A stretch of 51,640 nt of DNA. Origin: Micromonospora sediminimaris. Lineage in GTDB: Bacteria > Actinomycetota > Actinomycetes > Mycobacteriales > Micromonosporaceae. Below, piece by piece: positions 24,258-32,323 of the stretch. The DNA lies in assembly GCA_900112325.1 (NCBI GenBank), contig FOLJ01000025.1:1-51640 (forward strand), read 5' to 3'. The position numbers were made by a program, and so were the translations under genes. Under the pieces are notes generated by a model. That model ran no database searches, had not been told where the DNA came from, and saw only the letters and a program-made list of their open reading frames with translations. The first letter of the stretch is position 1. Each line of letters starts with the position of its first letter.

Positions 24258-25267
24258 TGGTGTCTCCGGTGGTGGACGTGCACACGCACGTCGTACCGAA
24301 GGGCTGGCCGGACCTGGCCGCCGCGTGCGGCGGGTCCGGCTGGCCCTGGCTGCGGGTCGACTCGGAGCGCGCCGCCATGATCATGGTCGGCGAGACGCCG
24401 TTCCGCCCGGTCGGCGCGGAGTGCTGGGACGCCGACACCCGGCTGGCCGACATGAGCACCGACGGGGTCGACGTGCAGGTGGTCTCGCCCACCCCGGTCT
24501 TCTTCTGCTACGACCGGCCGGCCGACCAGGCGGTGAAGGTGGCCCGCATCTTCAACGACCTGACCCTGGAGGTCACCGCCGCGGGCGGGGATCGGCTGCT
24601 GCCGTTCTGCCAGGTGCCCTTGCAGGACCCGGACGCGGCCTGCGCCGAGGTGGACCGCTGCCTGGCGGCCGGCCACGTCGGCGTGGAGATCGGCAACCAC
24701 GTCGGCGACCGGGACCTGGACGACGCCGGCATCGTGACCTTCCTGACCCACTGCGCCGAGGTCGGTGCGCCGGTCTTCGTCCACCCGTGGGACATGGCCG
24801 GCAGTCCCCGGCTGGACCGCTGGATGGCCCGGTGGCTCACCGGCATGCCCGCCGAGACCCACCTGTCGGTGCTGGCGATGATCCTCGGCGGGGTGTTCGA
24901 CCGGGTGCCGGACACGTTGCGGATCTGCTTCGCCCACGGTGGCGGCAGTTTCCCGTTCTGGCTGGGGCGCGCCGACAACGCCTGGCATCGCCGCGGTGAC
25001 CTGGTACGCGGCGCGTCCGCAGCGCCGCCCAGCTCCTACGTCGACAGGTTCTACGTCGACTCGGTGGTCTTCTCGACTCCCGCCCTGCGGCTCCTCGTGG
25101 ACACCATGGGCGCGGAGCGGGTGCTGGTGGGCAGCGACTACCCGTACCCCCTGGGTGAACGCCCGGCCGGCGCGGTGGTCCGCCAGGCCGACTTCCTCAC
25201 CGACGCCCAGCGCGTCGACCTGCTCTCCACAAACGCCCTCTGCTTCCTCGGGCGAGGCGATATATAA
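24257..25267 (+). CDS. nbaD: 2-amino-3-carboxymuconate-6-semialdehyde decarboxylase (ACMSD)
   Basis: 336 aa, amidohydrolase-fold Zn enzyme that removes CO2 from the ring-cleavage product, diverting it from quinolinate/NAD formation toward catabolism. Metal and active-site motifs are VDVHTHVVPKGWP (H9, H11), VFVHPWDMAGSPR, CFAHGGGSFPFW and the catalytic Asp in VLVGSDYPYPLGE. ATG at 24257 shares a base with the dioxygenase stop. It is the last gene of the operon; its end (GRGDI stop) lies directly against the AT-rich promoter of the VapBC pair. Confidence 0.95.
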   Translation: MVSPVVDVHTHVVPKGWPDLAAACGGSGWPWLRVDSERAAMIMVGETPFRPVGAECWDADTRLADMSTDGVDVQVVSPTPVFFCYDRPADQAVKVARIFNDLTLEVTAAGGDRLLPFCQVPLQDPDAACAEVDRCLAAGHVGVEIGNHVGDRDLDDAGIVTFLTHCAEVGAPVFVHPWDMAGSPRLDRWMARWLTGMPAETHLSVLAMILGGVFDRVPDTLRICFAHGGGSFPFWLGRADNAWHRRGDLVRGASAAPPSSYVDRFYVDSVVFSTPALRLLVDTMGAERVLVGSDYPYPLGERPAGAVVRQADFLTDAQRVDLLSTNALCFLGRGDI

Positions 25268-25289
25268 GGGTGGAATGCTCGTATATACT
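25259..25289 (+). promoter_or_regulatory. AT-rich promoter/operator of vapBC, probably leaderless
   Basis: GATATATAAGG (from 25259) and CGTATATACTGG (to about 25291) form two similar TATATA blocks 18-20 nt apart, striking in 70% GC DNA. TATACT at 25284-25289 is a good -10 hexamer and ends 6 nt before the ATG, so the transcript would start at or next to the A of ATG (leaderless). The paired TATATA blocks are a likely autoregulatory operator for the antitoxin. Confidence 0.65.
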
Positions 25290-25295
25290 GGGACC

Positions 25296-25514
25296 ATGAA
25301 GACTGTTATTGATCTTGATGATGAGCTGCTCGAACGGGCCCGTCGTGAGCTGGGCACCAAGAGCAAGAAGGACACCATTCACGCCGCGCTCCGGATGGTC
25401 GCCGAGCGCAGCGAGCGGATGGATGGGATCCGGGAGTTGCTCTCCATTGATCGGGACTGGACCGGCTTGCTGGAGGATGACAAGACACCCGGCGGCAGGC
25501 GGGACGCAGCGTGA
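25296..25514 (+). CDS. VapB-family antitoxin
   Basis: 72 aa. It begins MKTVIDLDDELLERARRELG, followed by TKSKKDTIHAALRMVAER, the ribbon-helix-helix DNA-binding type (DUF2191/VapB-like) that neutralises a PIN-domain toxin and represses its own promoter. The C-terminal half (IRELLSIDRDWTGLLEDDKTPGGR) would wrap the toxin. Its first codons (ATGAAGACTGTTATTGATCT) are AT-richer than neighbours, suggesting recent arrival. There is no Shine-Dalgarno and the -10 is right before ATG, so it is probably leaderless. The stop overlaps the toxin start (GTGA). Confidence 0.88.
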   Translation: MKTVIDLDDELLERARRELGTKSKKDTIHAALRMVAERSERMDGIRELLSIDRDWTGLLEDDKTPGGRRDAA

Positions 25515-25939
25515 CCCCTCCGCCCGGCCTATACCTGATCGACACCTCGGCCTGGGGCCGCCTCCGCCAGCCGATCGTCGGAAAGCGGATCCTGGCGCTG
25601 CTCGAGGAGAGGCTGGCCGCGACCTGCCTACCGTTGGACCTGGAGGACGGGCGTAGCGCCCGCGACTTCAGGAATGCGATGACGATCCGCGCCCGGCGCG
25701 CCGAGCTGATGATCGACCTTCCGATCACCCCGGCCGTGGCGACGAGAGCGCGGGACCTGCAACTCGCGTTGACCGCCCGGGGACACCACCGGGCCGCGAG
25801 TCCGGTGGATCTCATGGTCGCCGCCTCTGCCGCCGAGTACGCGGCCACCGTTCTCCACTACGACCGGGATTTCGACCTGTTGGCGGAAGTCGGTGGACCA
25901 CGGTCCGAGTGGGTGTCGCCACCCGGCACCCTTGCCTGA
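25511..25939 (+). CDS. VapC-family PIN-domain toxin
   Basis: 142 aa PIN ribonuclease. Acidic residues include D11 in YLIDTSAWGRL, the Glu/Asp pair in LPLDLEDGRSARDFRN, Asp in SPVDLMVAASAAEY and Asp in LHYDRDFDLLAE, the usual four-acid Mg2+ site. VapC toxins cleave RNA, often tRNA or rRNA loops. GTG at 25511 overlaps the antitoxin stop, so toxin is made only with antitoxin translation. The pair is inserted between the kynurenine operon and the amidase gene. Confidence 0.88.
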   Translation: MTPPPGLYLIDTSAWGRLRQPIVGKRILALLEERLAATCLPLDLEDGRSARDFRNAMTIRARRAELMIDLPITPAVATRARDLQLALTARGHHRAASPVDLMVAASAAEYAATVLHYDRDFDLLAEVGGPRSEWVSPPGTLA

Positions 25940-25997
25940 CGGCCGTGACGCTCGTGTCGAGGCGGCAACGAGTGGCCTGAGCGGGCAGGATGGCGGC

Positions 25998-27461
25998 ATG
26001 GCCGAGCCGCACGACCTGACCGCGCTGGAACAGGCCGCCGCGCTCGCCCGTGGCGAACTGTCCAGCCTGGACCTCGTCGAGCATCATCTGCGGCGGGTCG
26101 ACGCGCTCGGCGACACGGTGGGCGCCTTCGTCACCGTCACCCCCGAGCTGGCACGCGAAGCCGCCCGCACCGCCGACGCGACGCCGGCCGCTCGGCGTGG
26201 GCCACTGCACGGGGTGCCGACCGCGATAAAGGATCTGACCCTGACGGCGGGCGTCCGCACCACGTTCGGTTCGGCCGCCTTCGCGGACTTCGTACCGCCC
26301 GTCGACGCCGACGTGGTGCGCTTCATGCAGGCTGCGGGCCTGGTCAGTCTCGGCAAGACCACCACCTCCGAGCTGGGCTGCTCGCTGTACTCCGAGACCC
26401 TGGTGGCGCCGCCGGCCCGCAATCCGTGGGCGTTGGCGTACACCGCCGGCGGCTCCAGCGGTGGCGCGGCGGCGGCCGTGGCGGCGGGCCTGGTGCCGGT
26501 GGCGCAGGGCTCCGACGGTGGAGGCTCCCTGCGGATTCCCGCCTCGCTGTGCGGGCTGATCGGCTACAAGCCCAGCCGCGGCGTGGTCTCCGGCGGTCCG
26601 CTCGGATTCGGCGCCTTCGGCCTGCCGACCAGCGGTCCGCTGGGCCGGACCGTCACCGACGTGGCCGCGCTGCTGGACGTGCTGGCCGAGCCGGTGCCCG
26701 GCGAGCCGTACCTGCCGCCGCCACCGCCGCCGGGCGGCTATCTCGCCGCGGCCCGGGCCGCCGAGCCCGGCCCGCTACGGGTCGGTCGGTTCACCGCCCC
26801 GATGCTCGCCGACGAGCCGGTCCACCCGGACTGCGTCGCCGCGGTGGACCGGGCCGCGGAGTTGCTCGTCGCCGCCGGGCACGAGGTCGTCGAGGTGCCG
26901 GCACCGCTCGGCCCGCAGGTCTGGCCGCTGTTCGAGATCGTCTGGTACGTCCTCGCGCTCGCCCCGGTGCCGCCCCAGCGGGAGTCCGAGCTGCTGCCGC
27001 TTACCCGTTTCCTGCGGACCCAGGCCGCCGGGATCTCCGCCGGCACGCTCACCGCGACCCTCGGCGAGATCCAGGCGCAGGTACGCCTCGGCGTCCGTCG
27101 TACCGCCGGCTGTGACCTGCTGCTCTGTCCCACCCTGGCGGCCCCGCAGGCGCCGGTTGGCTGGTTCACCCAGGGGCGTACCCCGGCGGAGGATTTCGAC
27201 CGCCAACGCCGCTTCTCCCCGTACTGCGCGGTCTTCAACGTCACCGGTCAACCGTCGGTTTCGCTGCCGGTCGGCGTGACCGCCGAGGGGCTGCCGGTCG
27301 GCGTGCTGCTCACCGGCCGCTACGGCGACGACGCGAGGCTGATCGCGACCGCTGCGCAACTGGAAGCCTCCAGTGGCGGATGGGATCGGCACCCCGCAGT
27401 CTGGCGGAGCGTCGGCTCCGCTAACGTGAATGACAGCGGAGTCGGGAGGTCACCGCGGTGA
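25998..27461 (+). CDS. Amidase, amidase-signature family
   Basis: 487 aa. The Ser-cisSer-Lys triad is readable: K78 in GVPTAIKDLTL, S153 in YTAGGSSGGAAAAV and S177 in GSDGGGSLRIPASLCGLIGYKPS, so it should be active. Such enzymes hydrolyse amides, from aryl-acylamides to Gln or indoleacetamide; the substrate cannot be read. There is no Glu-tRNA amidotransferase partner, so it is not GatA. It lies after the kynurenine operon, which lacks a formamidase, but amidase-signature enzymes are not the known KynB type, so any link is speculative. ATG at 25998 has AGGA upstream. Its last 32 nt overlap the next gene. Confidence 0.88.
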   Translation: MAEPHDLTALEQAAALARGELSSLDLVEHHLRRVDALGDTVGAFVTVTPELAREAARTADATPAARRGPLHGVPTAIKDLTLTAGVRTTFGSAAFADFVPPVDADVVRFMQAAGLVSLGKTTTSELGCSLYSETLVAPPARNPWALAYTAGGSSGGAAAAVAAGLVPVAQGSDGGGSLRIPASLCGLIGYKPSRGVVSGGPLGFGAFGLPTSGPLGRTVTDVAALLDVLAEPVPGEPYLPPPPPPGGYLAAARAAEPGPLRVGRFTAPMLADEPVHPDCVAAVDRAAELLVAAGHEVVEVPAPLGPQVWPLFEIVWYVLALAPVPPQRESELLPLTRFLRTQAAGISAGTLTATLGEIQAQVRLGVRRTAGCDLLLCPTLAAPQAPVGWFTQGRTPAEDFDRQRRFSPYCAVFNVTGQPSVSLPVGVTAEGLPVGVLLTGRYGDDARLIATAAQLEASSGGWDRHPAVWRSVGSANVNDSGVGRSPR

Positions 27462-27816
27462 TCCGCCACCCGACCCGATCGAAGATCTCTCTTTCCGCCT
27501 GGGGGCGTTGGGATTGTCTGTAACCGACACGTTGCTGGTCTTCGTCGGCATCCCGGCAGTCATCGTGCTGGTGATCGCCGGCCTCGTCTACGCGGGCAGC
27601 CAGGGCGGTGGTGGCGGTGCCAAGCGTTACCGGCCGGGCCGGCCGTTCACCTTCACGCCGGTGTGGTTCCTCGGCCGCCCCGAGGAACTGGCCGACTCCG
27701 CGGGTACCGCGCTGTCGGTGGGGGCACAGGCGCCCGCGCTGACCAGCCGCACGCAGGAACAGGCCGGCGTCGAGGCGCCGACCGGTGGAACCGGAGGCGC
27801 AAGTGACCGTTGGTGA
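27430..27816 (+). CDS. Small single-pass membrane protein
   Basis: 128 aa. An acidic/Pro-rich N-terminus is followed by one TM helix (TLLVFVGIPAVIVLVIAGLVYA, about 33-54), a Gly-rich turn (GSQGGGGGAKRYRPGRPFTFTPVWFLG) and a hydrophilic C-terminus. The YRPGRPFTFTPVWFL stretch recurs in actinobacterial proteins of unknown function that precede DUF5130 genes. ATG at 27430 lies inside the amidase end and has no Shine-Dalgarno, so it may be leaderless or coupled. It overlaps the DUF5130 gene by 14 nt. Confidence 0.75.
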   Translation: MTAESGGHRGDPPPDPIEDLSFRLGALGLSVTDTLLVFVGIPAVIVLVIAGLVYAGSQGGGGGAKRYRPGRPFTFTPVWFLGRPEELADSAGTALSVGAQAPALTSRTQEQAGVEAPTGGTGGASDRW

Positions 27817-28216
27817 GAAGCAGCACGCGGCCGGGACGGAGAACCCGCCGGACGTGCTCGACGGGCCGTTCTCGACTCGCCAGCTGCTGCGCATCGACGA
27901 GGCGCTGCGGGTCGCCGACCGGACGACCGGCCTGGTCTTCTCCGTCTTCGTCGGCGGCCTCGACGAGCCGATCCGGGAGCACGCCGAGCGGTTGCACCGG
28001 CAGCTGGCCGAGCCCGACCGGTCGGTGCTGATCGCGATCTCACCCAACCAGCGTCAGCTGGAGATCGTCACCGGCCGGTACGCCCGCAAGCGCGTCCCGG
28101 ACACGTACGCCAAGATCGCCGCGTTGTCGATGGTGGCCTCGTTCGGTGGCGGTGATCTCGCCGGCGGCATCATCCAGGGCCTCGACCAGCTCTCCCGCTA
28201 CGCCGGCAAGGGCTGA
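27803..28216 (+). CDS. DUF5130 domain-containing protein
   Basis: 137 aa. The sequence DVLDGPFSTRQLLRIDEALR, TTGLVFSVFVGGLDEPIREHAERLH, VLIAISPNQRQLEIVTG and LAALSMVASFGGGDLAGGIIQGLDQL matches the actinobacterial DUF5130 family, which has a TPM-like alpha/beta core. Function is unknown; it is probably linked to the membrane protein encoded just upstream, with which it overlaps. The GTG at 27803 has GGAGG at 5-nt spacing, better than the open GTG at 27785. A strong terminator follows 16 nt after the stop. Confidence 0.87.
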   Translation: MTVGEKQHAAGTENPPDVLDGPFSTRQLLRIDEALRVADRTTGLVFSVFVGGLDEPIREHAERLHRQLAEPDRSVLIAISPNQRQLEIVTGRYARKRVPDTYAKIAALSMVASFGGGDLAGGIIQGLDQLSRYAGKG

Positions 28217-28232
28217 GCCCGACCGGTACGAC

Positions 28233-28268
28233 AAAAGCCCGGCCCGCGTCGCGCGCGGCCGGGCTTTT
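28233..28268. terminator. Rho-independent terminator, bidirectional
   Basis: AAAAGCCCGGCC (28233-28244) pairs perfectly with GGCCGGGCTTTT (28257-28268) around a 12-nt loop, with A- and T-runs on the two flanks. It ends the DUF5130 operon and the convergent Uma2 gene. Confidence 0.93.
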
Positions 28269-28289
28269 GCATGGCCAGGATTCCCAGCT

Positions 28290-28853
28290 TCACCTGGGCC
28301 AGGCGGACGGATCCAGCCGCATCGGCCACGGCTCGGTCACCTCGACCGGATCGTCGGGCCCGACCGTGCCGAGCAGGTTGTAGTGGACCTCTTTGACCAA
28401 CTCGTAGCGGTACACCACCGGGCCGAAATCACCGCGCTCGACCCGCCAGTAGAACGGGATGCCGGCCTCGGCGTAGAGCGCGGGCTTGGCGAACCGGTCG
28501 TGTCGGCGGCTGTTGGGCGACTCGACCTCGACGACGAGCGCGACGTACGCCGGTTCCGCCCACATCCGGTCCTGCGGGGCTCCAACCTTGAGCACCGTGA
28601 TATCTGGAATCAGGTTGCCGGCCGGCACCTGCACCCCGATCTCCCGGATAACCCGCCACCCCTCCGGGGCCGCCTGCCGCATCGCCATCCGAATGTCATC
28701 GGCCAACTCGTGATGATATGGACCGGCGGGTGGGGTCACGTGGAGGCTCCCGTCGATGATCTCGTAGCGGCTTCCATCCTCTGGCAGGTCGGAGAGATCC
28801 TGCTCCCGCCAGCTTCGCTCGGGTGGGCGCCGCTCGTGAATCGGCTGTGCCAT
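28290..28853 (-). CDS. Uma2 family (DUF820) PD-(D/E)xK nuclease-like protein
   Basis: 187 aa. The restriction-endonuclease-like core is visible: YEIIDGSLHVTPPAGPYHHELADDIRMAM, then the active-site Asp in NLIPDITVLKVG, Glu residues in LVVEVESPNSRRHDRFAK with a Lys, and YAEAGIPFYWRVER. All the catalytic positions of Uma2 proteins appear present. Cellular role unknown; the family is widespread and expanded in actinobacteria and cyanobacteria. ATG at 28853 lies 8 nt after AAGGAGG; GTG codons at 28856 and 28862 are less well spaced. It is downstream of pepN but has a hairpin in between, so it probably has its own promoter. Confidence 0.87.
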   Translation of the reverse strand: MAQPIHERRPPERSWREQDLSDLPEDGSRYEIIDGSLHVTPPAGPYHHELADDIRMAMRQAAPEGWRVIREIGVQVPAGNLIPDITVLKVGAPQDRMWAEPAYVALVVEVESPNSRRHDRFAKPALYAEAGIPFYWRVERGDFGPVVYRYELVKEVHYNLLGTVGPDDPVEVTEPWPMRLDPSAWPR

Positions 28854-28888
28854 CACGTCCACCTCCTTCCATCACCATAACCGGCGAA

Positions 28889-28917
28889 GCCGGCGCGGGC
28901 GCACACCCACGCCGGCT
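28889..28917 (-). terminator. Hairpin after pepN
   Basis: AGCCGGCG (28889-28896) pairs with CGCCGGCT (28910-28917) over a 13-nt loop, 17 nt beyond the pepN stop on the minus strand. It is a probable terminator without a T-run, between pepN and the Uma2 gene. Confidence 0.5.
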
Positions 28918-28933
28918 CCAGGCTCCCGCCTTG

Positions 28934-31483
28934 TCAGGCCGTCCGGGCGTCCCGGGCCTGCGCGGCGAGCGCGCGAACCACGCCGTCGCGGCCCTCGGCG
29001 ACCAGCCGCCGCAACGGCCCGGGGTGGCCCTCCTGCGCCAGCCAGGCGTCGGTGGCCTCGACGGTGTCGTCCTGCACCAGGTACGCCGGGTACAGGAGCA
29101 TGGCGAACTCCTGCGCCGGCTCGCTGTCCCGGGTCGCCCAGACCTGCCCGACCGCGGCGAAGAACCGGTCCCGGTACGGCGTGATCAGCTCCACCTGGGT
29201 GGGGTGGCTGAAGCCCTGCAACAGCGCCCGGTGCCGCCAGTTCGGCAGCGCCTCGGGGCCGGTCAACTGCGCCCAGACGGCGGCCTTGTTCGCCTCGGTC
29301 GGCACCAGCGCGTGCGCGTACGCGGCCTCCCGCTCACCGCTTGAGGTCTTGTCCCGGGCCAGCTCCGTCTCGATCTCCGACGCCCCGGCCACGCCGTTGG
29401 CCACCAGCGCCTGCAACACGCTCCACCGCAGCTCGGTGTCGATGGTCAACCCCGGGGTCACCTGGGTGCCCTCCAACCAGCCGCGCAGCACGGCCAGGTC
29501 CTCGCCGGAGCGGGCTGCGGAGACGTACGCCCGGGCCCAGGCCAGCTGGAAGCCGCTGCCCGGCTCGGCAGCGGCGAGCGCGGTCTTCGCGGTACGGGCC
29601 AGGTCGGCCCAGCCGGTCGGCGCCCAGGCCGGGTCGGCGTAGAAGGTGAGCGCGCTGCTGACCTGGCGCAGCGTCGCGGTGACCAGGTTGATGTCCGTCT
29701 CCGCCGGCAGCCCGGCCAGCACCAGGGCGACGTAGTCGCGGGTGGCCAACTCGGCATCGCGGGTCATGTCCCAGGCGGCGGTCCAGCACAGCGCCCGGGC
29801 CAGCGACGACTCGAGGCCGGCGATGTGCTGGACCACCGTCGCCATGGACCGCTCGTCCAGCCGCAGCTTGGTGTAGCTGAGGTCGTCGTCGTTGAGCAGC
29901 AGCACGTCGGCCGCGGGCACGCCGGTGAGTGCGCCGAGCTCGGTCAGCTCGCCGTCGACGTCGACCTCGTACCGCTCGCGGCGGACCAGCCGGCCGTCGG
30001 CCAGGTCGTAGAGCCCCACCCCGATCCGGTGGGTACGCAGGGTGGGGTAACCCTCCGGCGCCTCCTGACGGACCGCCACCCGCTGGTAGGTGCCGTCCGC
30101 GCCGATGGTCAGCTCCGGGCGCAGCGTGTTGACCTGGGCGGTTTCCAGCCACTGTGAGGCGAAGGTGGTCAACTTGCGACCGGAGGCGGTCTCCAACTCG
30201 GACAGCAGGTCGTCGAAGGTGGCGTTGCCCCAGGCATGCCGAGCGAAGTAGGCGCGCAGGCCGGCCAGGAACGGCCCCTCGCCCACGTAGGCGACCAACT
30301 GCTTGAGCACGCTGGCGCCCTTGGCGTACGTGATGCCGTCGAAGTTGACCTCGACGGCCTCCAGGTCGGGCATCTCGCAGTAGACCGGGTGGGTGGAGGA
30401 GAGCTGGTCCTGCCGGTAGCCCCAGTTCTTCCGGATGGACAGGAAGGTCGTCCACGCCTCGGTGAACCGGGTGGCGTGCGTGTTGCACCAGTGGCTGGCC
30501 CACTCGGCGAACGACTCGTTCAGCCACAGGTCGTTCCACCAGCGCATGGTGACCAGGTTGCCGAACCACATGTGCGCCAGCTCGTGCAGGACGGTGTTGG
30601 CCCGCTGCTCGTACTCGAAGTCGGTGACCTGCGAGCGGAACAGGTAGTGCGACTCGGCGTGGGTCACACAACCGAAGTTCTCCATCGCGCCGGCGTTGAA
30701 GTCCGGCACCCACAGCTGGTCGTACTTGGGCAGCGGGTACCGCACCCCGAACTGCTGGTGGAAGAAGTCGAAGCCCTGCGTGGTGACCAGGTTCAGCTCG
30801 TCGGAGTCCAGATACTGCGCCATGCTCGCCCGGCAGAAGTAGCCCAGGTCGATGCCGTCGTGGGTGTACCGGACCTCGTGGTACGGCCCGGCACACAGCG
30901 CGGTGATGTAGGTGCTCATCCGGGCGGAGGTGGCGAAGTGGACGGTCTTGTGGCCCTCGCCGGCCGCCTCCTCCCGCTCCACCGGCATGTTGGAGACCAC
31001 CTTCCAGTGCTCCGGAACGGTGGCGTGCCAGGTGTAGACGCTCTTCAGGTCGGGCTGGTCGAAGCAGGCGAAGACCCGCTGCGCGTCGGCCGTCTCGAAC
31101 TGGCTGTAGAGGTAGGTCTCACCGTCGACCGGGTCCACGCTGCGATGCAGCCCCTGACCGGAGTTGGAGAACGCGAAGTCCGCGTCGACGACCAACGTGT
31201 TCTCGCTGGCCAGCCCGGTCAGCGTGAGCCCTTTCTCGGCCGAGAAGTCGGCCAGGTCCACCGGGGCGCCGTTGAGCGTCGCCGAGCGTACCGAGTCGGC
31301 CGCCACCTCGATGAACGTGCTCGCCCCCGGTTCGGCGCAGCCGAACCGCACCTCGGTGGTCGACCGGAAGGTACGACCGTCAGCGGCGTGAACAGCACTG
31401 GACAGGTCCAGACTGATGTCGTACCCGGTCACGTCGAGCAGGCGGGCCCGCTCGGTCGCCTCGACCTGTGTCAGGTTGCGCAC
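28934..31483 (-). CDS. pepN: Aminopeptidase N (M1 family)
   Basis: 849 aa zinc metallopeptidase, usual actinobacterial PepN length. It removes N-terminal residues from peptides in the cytoplasm. Seen are the exopeptidase motif NAGAMENFGCVTHAE (about residue 262), the zinc site VLHELAHMWFGNLVTM with the third ligand Glu in NDLWLNESFAEWASHW, an N-terminal beta saddle and a long helical C-terminal domain (ERAP1-like). GTG at 31483 (VRNLTQVEATERARLL) matches the normal start of the family; the frame continues to 31525 without support. It is divergent from the DsbA-like gene. Confidence 0.95.
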   Translation of the reverse strand: MRNLTQVEATERARLLDVTGYDISLDLSSAVHAADGRTFRSTTEVRFGCAEPGASTFIEVAADSVRSATLNGAPVDLADFSAEKGLTLTGLASENTLVVDADFAFSNSGQGLHRSVDPVDGETYLYSQFETADAQRVFACFDQPDLKSVYTWHATVPEHWKVVSNMPVEREEAAGEGHKTVHFATSARMSTYITALCAGPYHEVRYTHDGIDLGYFCRASMAQYLDSDELNLVTTQGFDFFHQQFGVRYPLPKYDQLWVPDFNAGAMENFGCVTHAESHYLFRSQVTDFEYEQRANTVLHELAHMWFGNLVTMRWWNDLWLNESFAEWASHWCNTHATRFTEAWTTFLSIRKNWGYRQDQLSSTHPVYCEMPDLEAVEVNFDGITYAKGASVLKQLVAYVGEGPFLAGLRAYFARHAWGNATFDDLLSELETASGRKLTTFASQWLETAQVNTLRPELTIGADGTYQRVAVRQEAPEGYPTLRTHRIGVGLYDLADGRLVRRERYEVDVDGELTELGALTGVPAADVLLLNDDDLSYTKLRLDERSMATVVQHIAGLESSLARALCWTAAWDMTRDAELATRDYVALVLAGLPAETDINLVTATLRQVSSALTFYADPAWAPTGWADLARTAKTALAAAEPGSGFQLAWARAYVSAARSGEDLAVLRGWLEGTQVTPGLTIDTELRWSVLQALVANGVAGASEIETELARDKTSSGEREAAYAHALVPTEANKAAVWAQLTGPEALPNWRHRALLQGFSHPTQVELITPYRDRFFAAVGQVWATRDSEPAQEFAMLLYPAYLVQDDTVEATDAWLAQEGHPGPLRRLVAEGRDGVVRALAAQARDARTA

Positions 31484-31699
31484 TCCCGGCACTGTTCGTC
31501 TCCATCCCACTCTCGCCGTCGTCACGGTCGCACGTTCCGTCGACCGCTCGTGACGGCCGGTCCGGGCCTGAGTCTTCCATGTACGGGTAGGCGGTGGTGG
31601 GCGAGGTCACGGCTCGATCCTCGGGCAGGTGGCAGGGGGCGGAGCAAAGATCGGAGGTACGCCGGTGCGCCGGCGAAATCATTGCGAAAGGAACTCGTC

Positions 31700-32323
31700 G
31701 TGAACGAGCGCGTCACCGTTGACATGTGGTTCGACCCTATTTGTCCCTGGGCGTGGCTCACGTCCAGATGGTTGCTGGAGGTGGAGCGGGTTCGTCCGGT
31801 CGACGTCCGCTTCCAGGTGATGAGCCTGTCGGTGCTCAACGAGGGTAGGGAGCTGTCCGACGACTACCGGGAGCTGATGCGGAACGGGTGGGGGCCGGTG
31901 CGGGTTTGCGTCGCCGTGCAGCAGCGGCACGGCGCTGACGCTGTGCGGGCGCTCTACACGGCCCTGGGTACGCGGATCCACCTCGGCAAGGAGCCACTCG
32001 GTCCGGAGCTGTACGTCGCCGCCCTGACCGAGGCCGGACTGGACCCGGCGCTGGCCGAGGCGGCCGGGGACAGCGACCTCGACGCGCCGCTGCGGGCCAG
32101 TCACGAGGCTGGTATGCGGCCGGTCGGCACCGACGTCGGCACCCCGGTCATCCACGCTCCCGGCCCCGGCGGCCGGCAGGTCGCCTTCTTCGGGCCGGTG
32201 GTCACTCCGGCGCCCAAGGGCGAGGCCGCGGGTCGTCTCTGGGACGGCGTCCTGCTGGTCGCCGGCACCCCCGGCTTCTTCGAACTCAAGCGCAGCCGCG
32301 ACCTCGACCCCATCTTCGACTGA
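31700..32323 (+). CDS. DsbA-fold protein of the mycothiol-dependent nitroreductase (Rv2466c-like) family
   Basis: 207 aa thioredoxin-fold protein with helical insertion. The opening VDMWFDPICPWAWLTSRWLLEVE is the Rv2466c-type start, and RFQVMSLSVLNEGRE, NGWGPVRVCVAVQQRHG, VGTDVGTPVIH and FFELKRSRDLDPIFD follow the family throughout. The active site reads CPWA; as I recall Rv2466c has CPWC, so the resolving Cys is replaced by Ala and the enzyme would act as a monothiol, perhaps resolved by mycothiol. No signal peptide, so cytoplasmic. GTG at 31700 has AAGGAA 8 nt upstream. Expected roles are redox or electrophile reduction with mycothiol. Confidence 0.87.
   Translation: MNERVTVDMWFDPICPWAWLTSRWLLEVERVRPVDVRFQVMSLSVLNEGRELSDDYRELMRNGWGPVRVCVAVQQRHGADAVRALYTALGTRIHLGKEPLGPELYVAALTEAGLDPALAEAAGDSDLDAPLRASHEAGMRPVGTDVGTPVIHAPGPGGRQVAFFGPVVTPAPKGEAAGRLWDGVLLVAGTPGFFELKRSRDLDPIFD

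Noticed and set aside
14482..25267. Part of an antibiotic biosynthetic gene cluster using 3-hydroxyanthranilate
   Set aside because: The full downstream catabolic set to acetyl-CoA is present and no NRPS, PKS or tailoring genes are near, so a degradative role is simpler.
25998..27461. GatA subunit of Asp/Glu-tRNA amidotransferase
   Set aside because: No gatB or gatC neighbours, and the sequence is that of a stand-alone amidase-signature enzyme.
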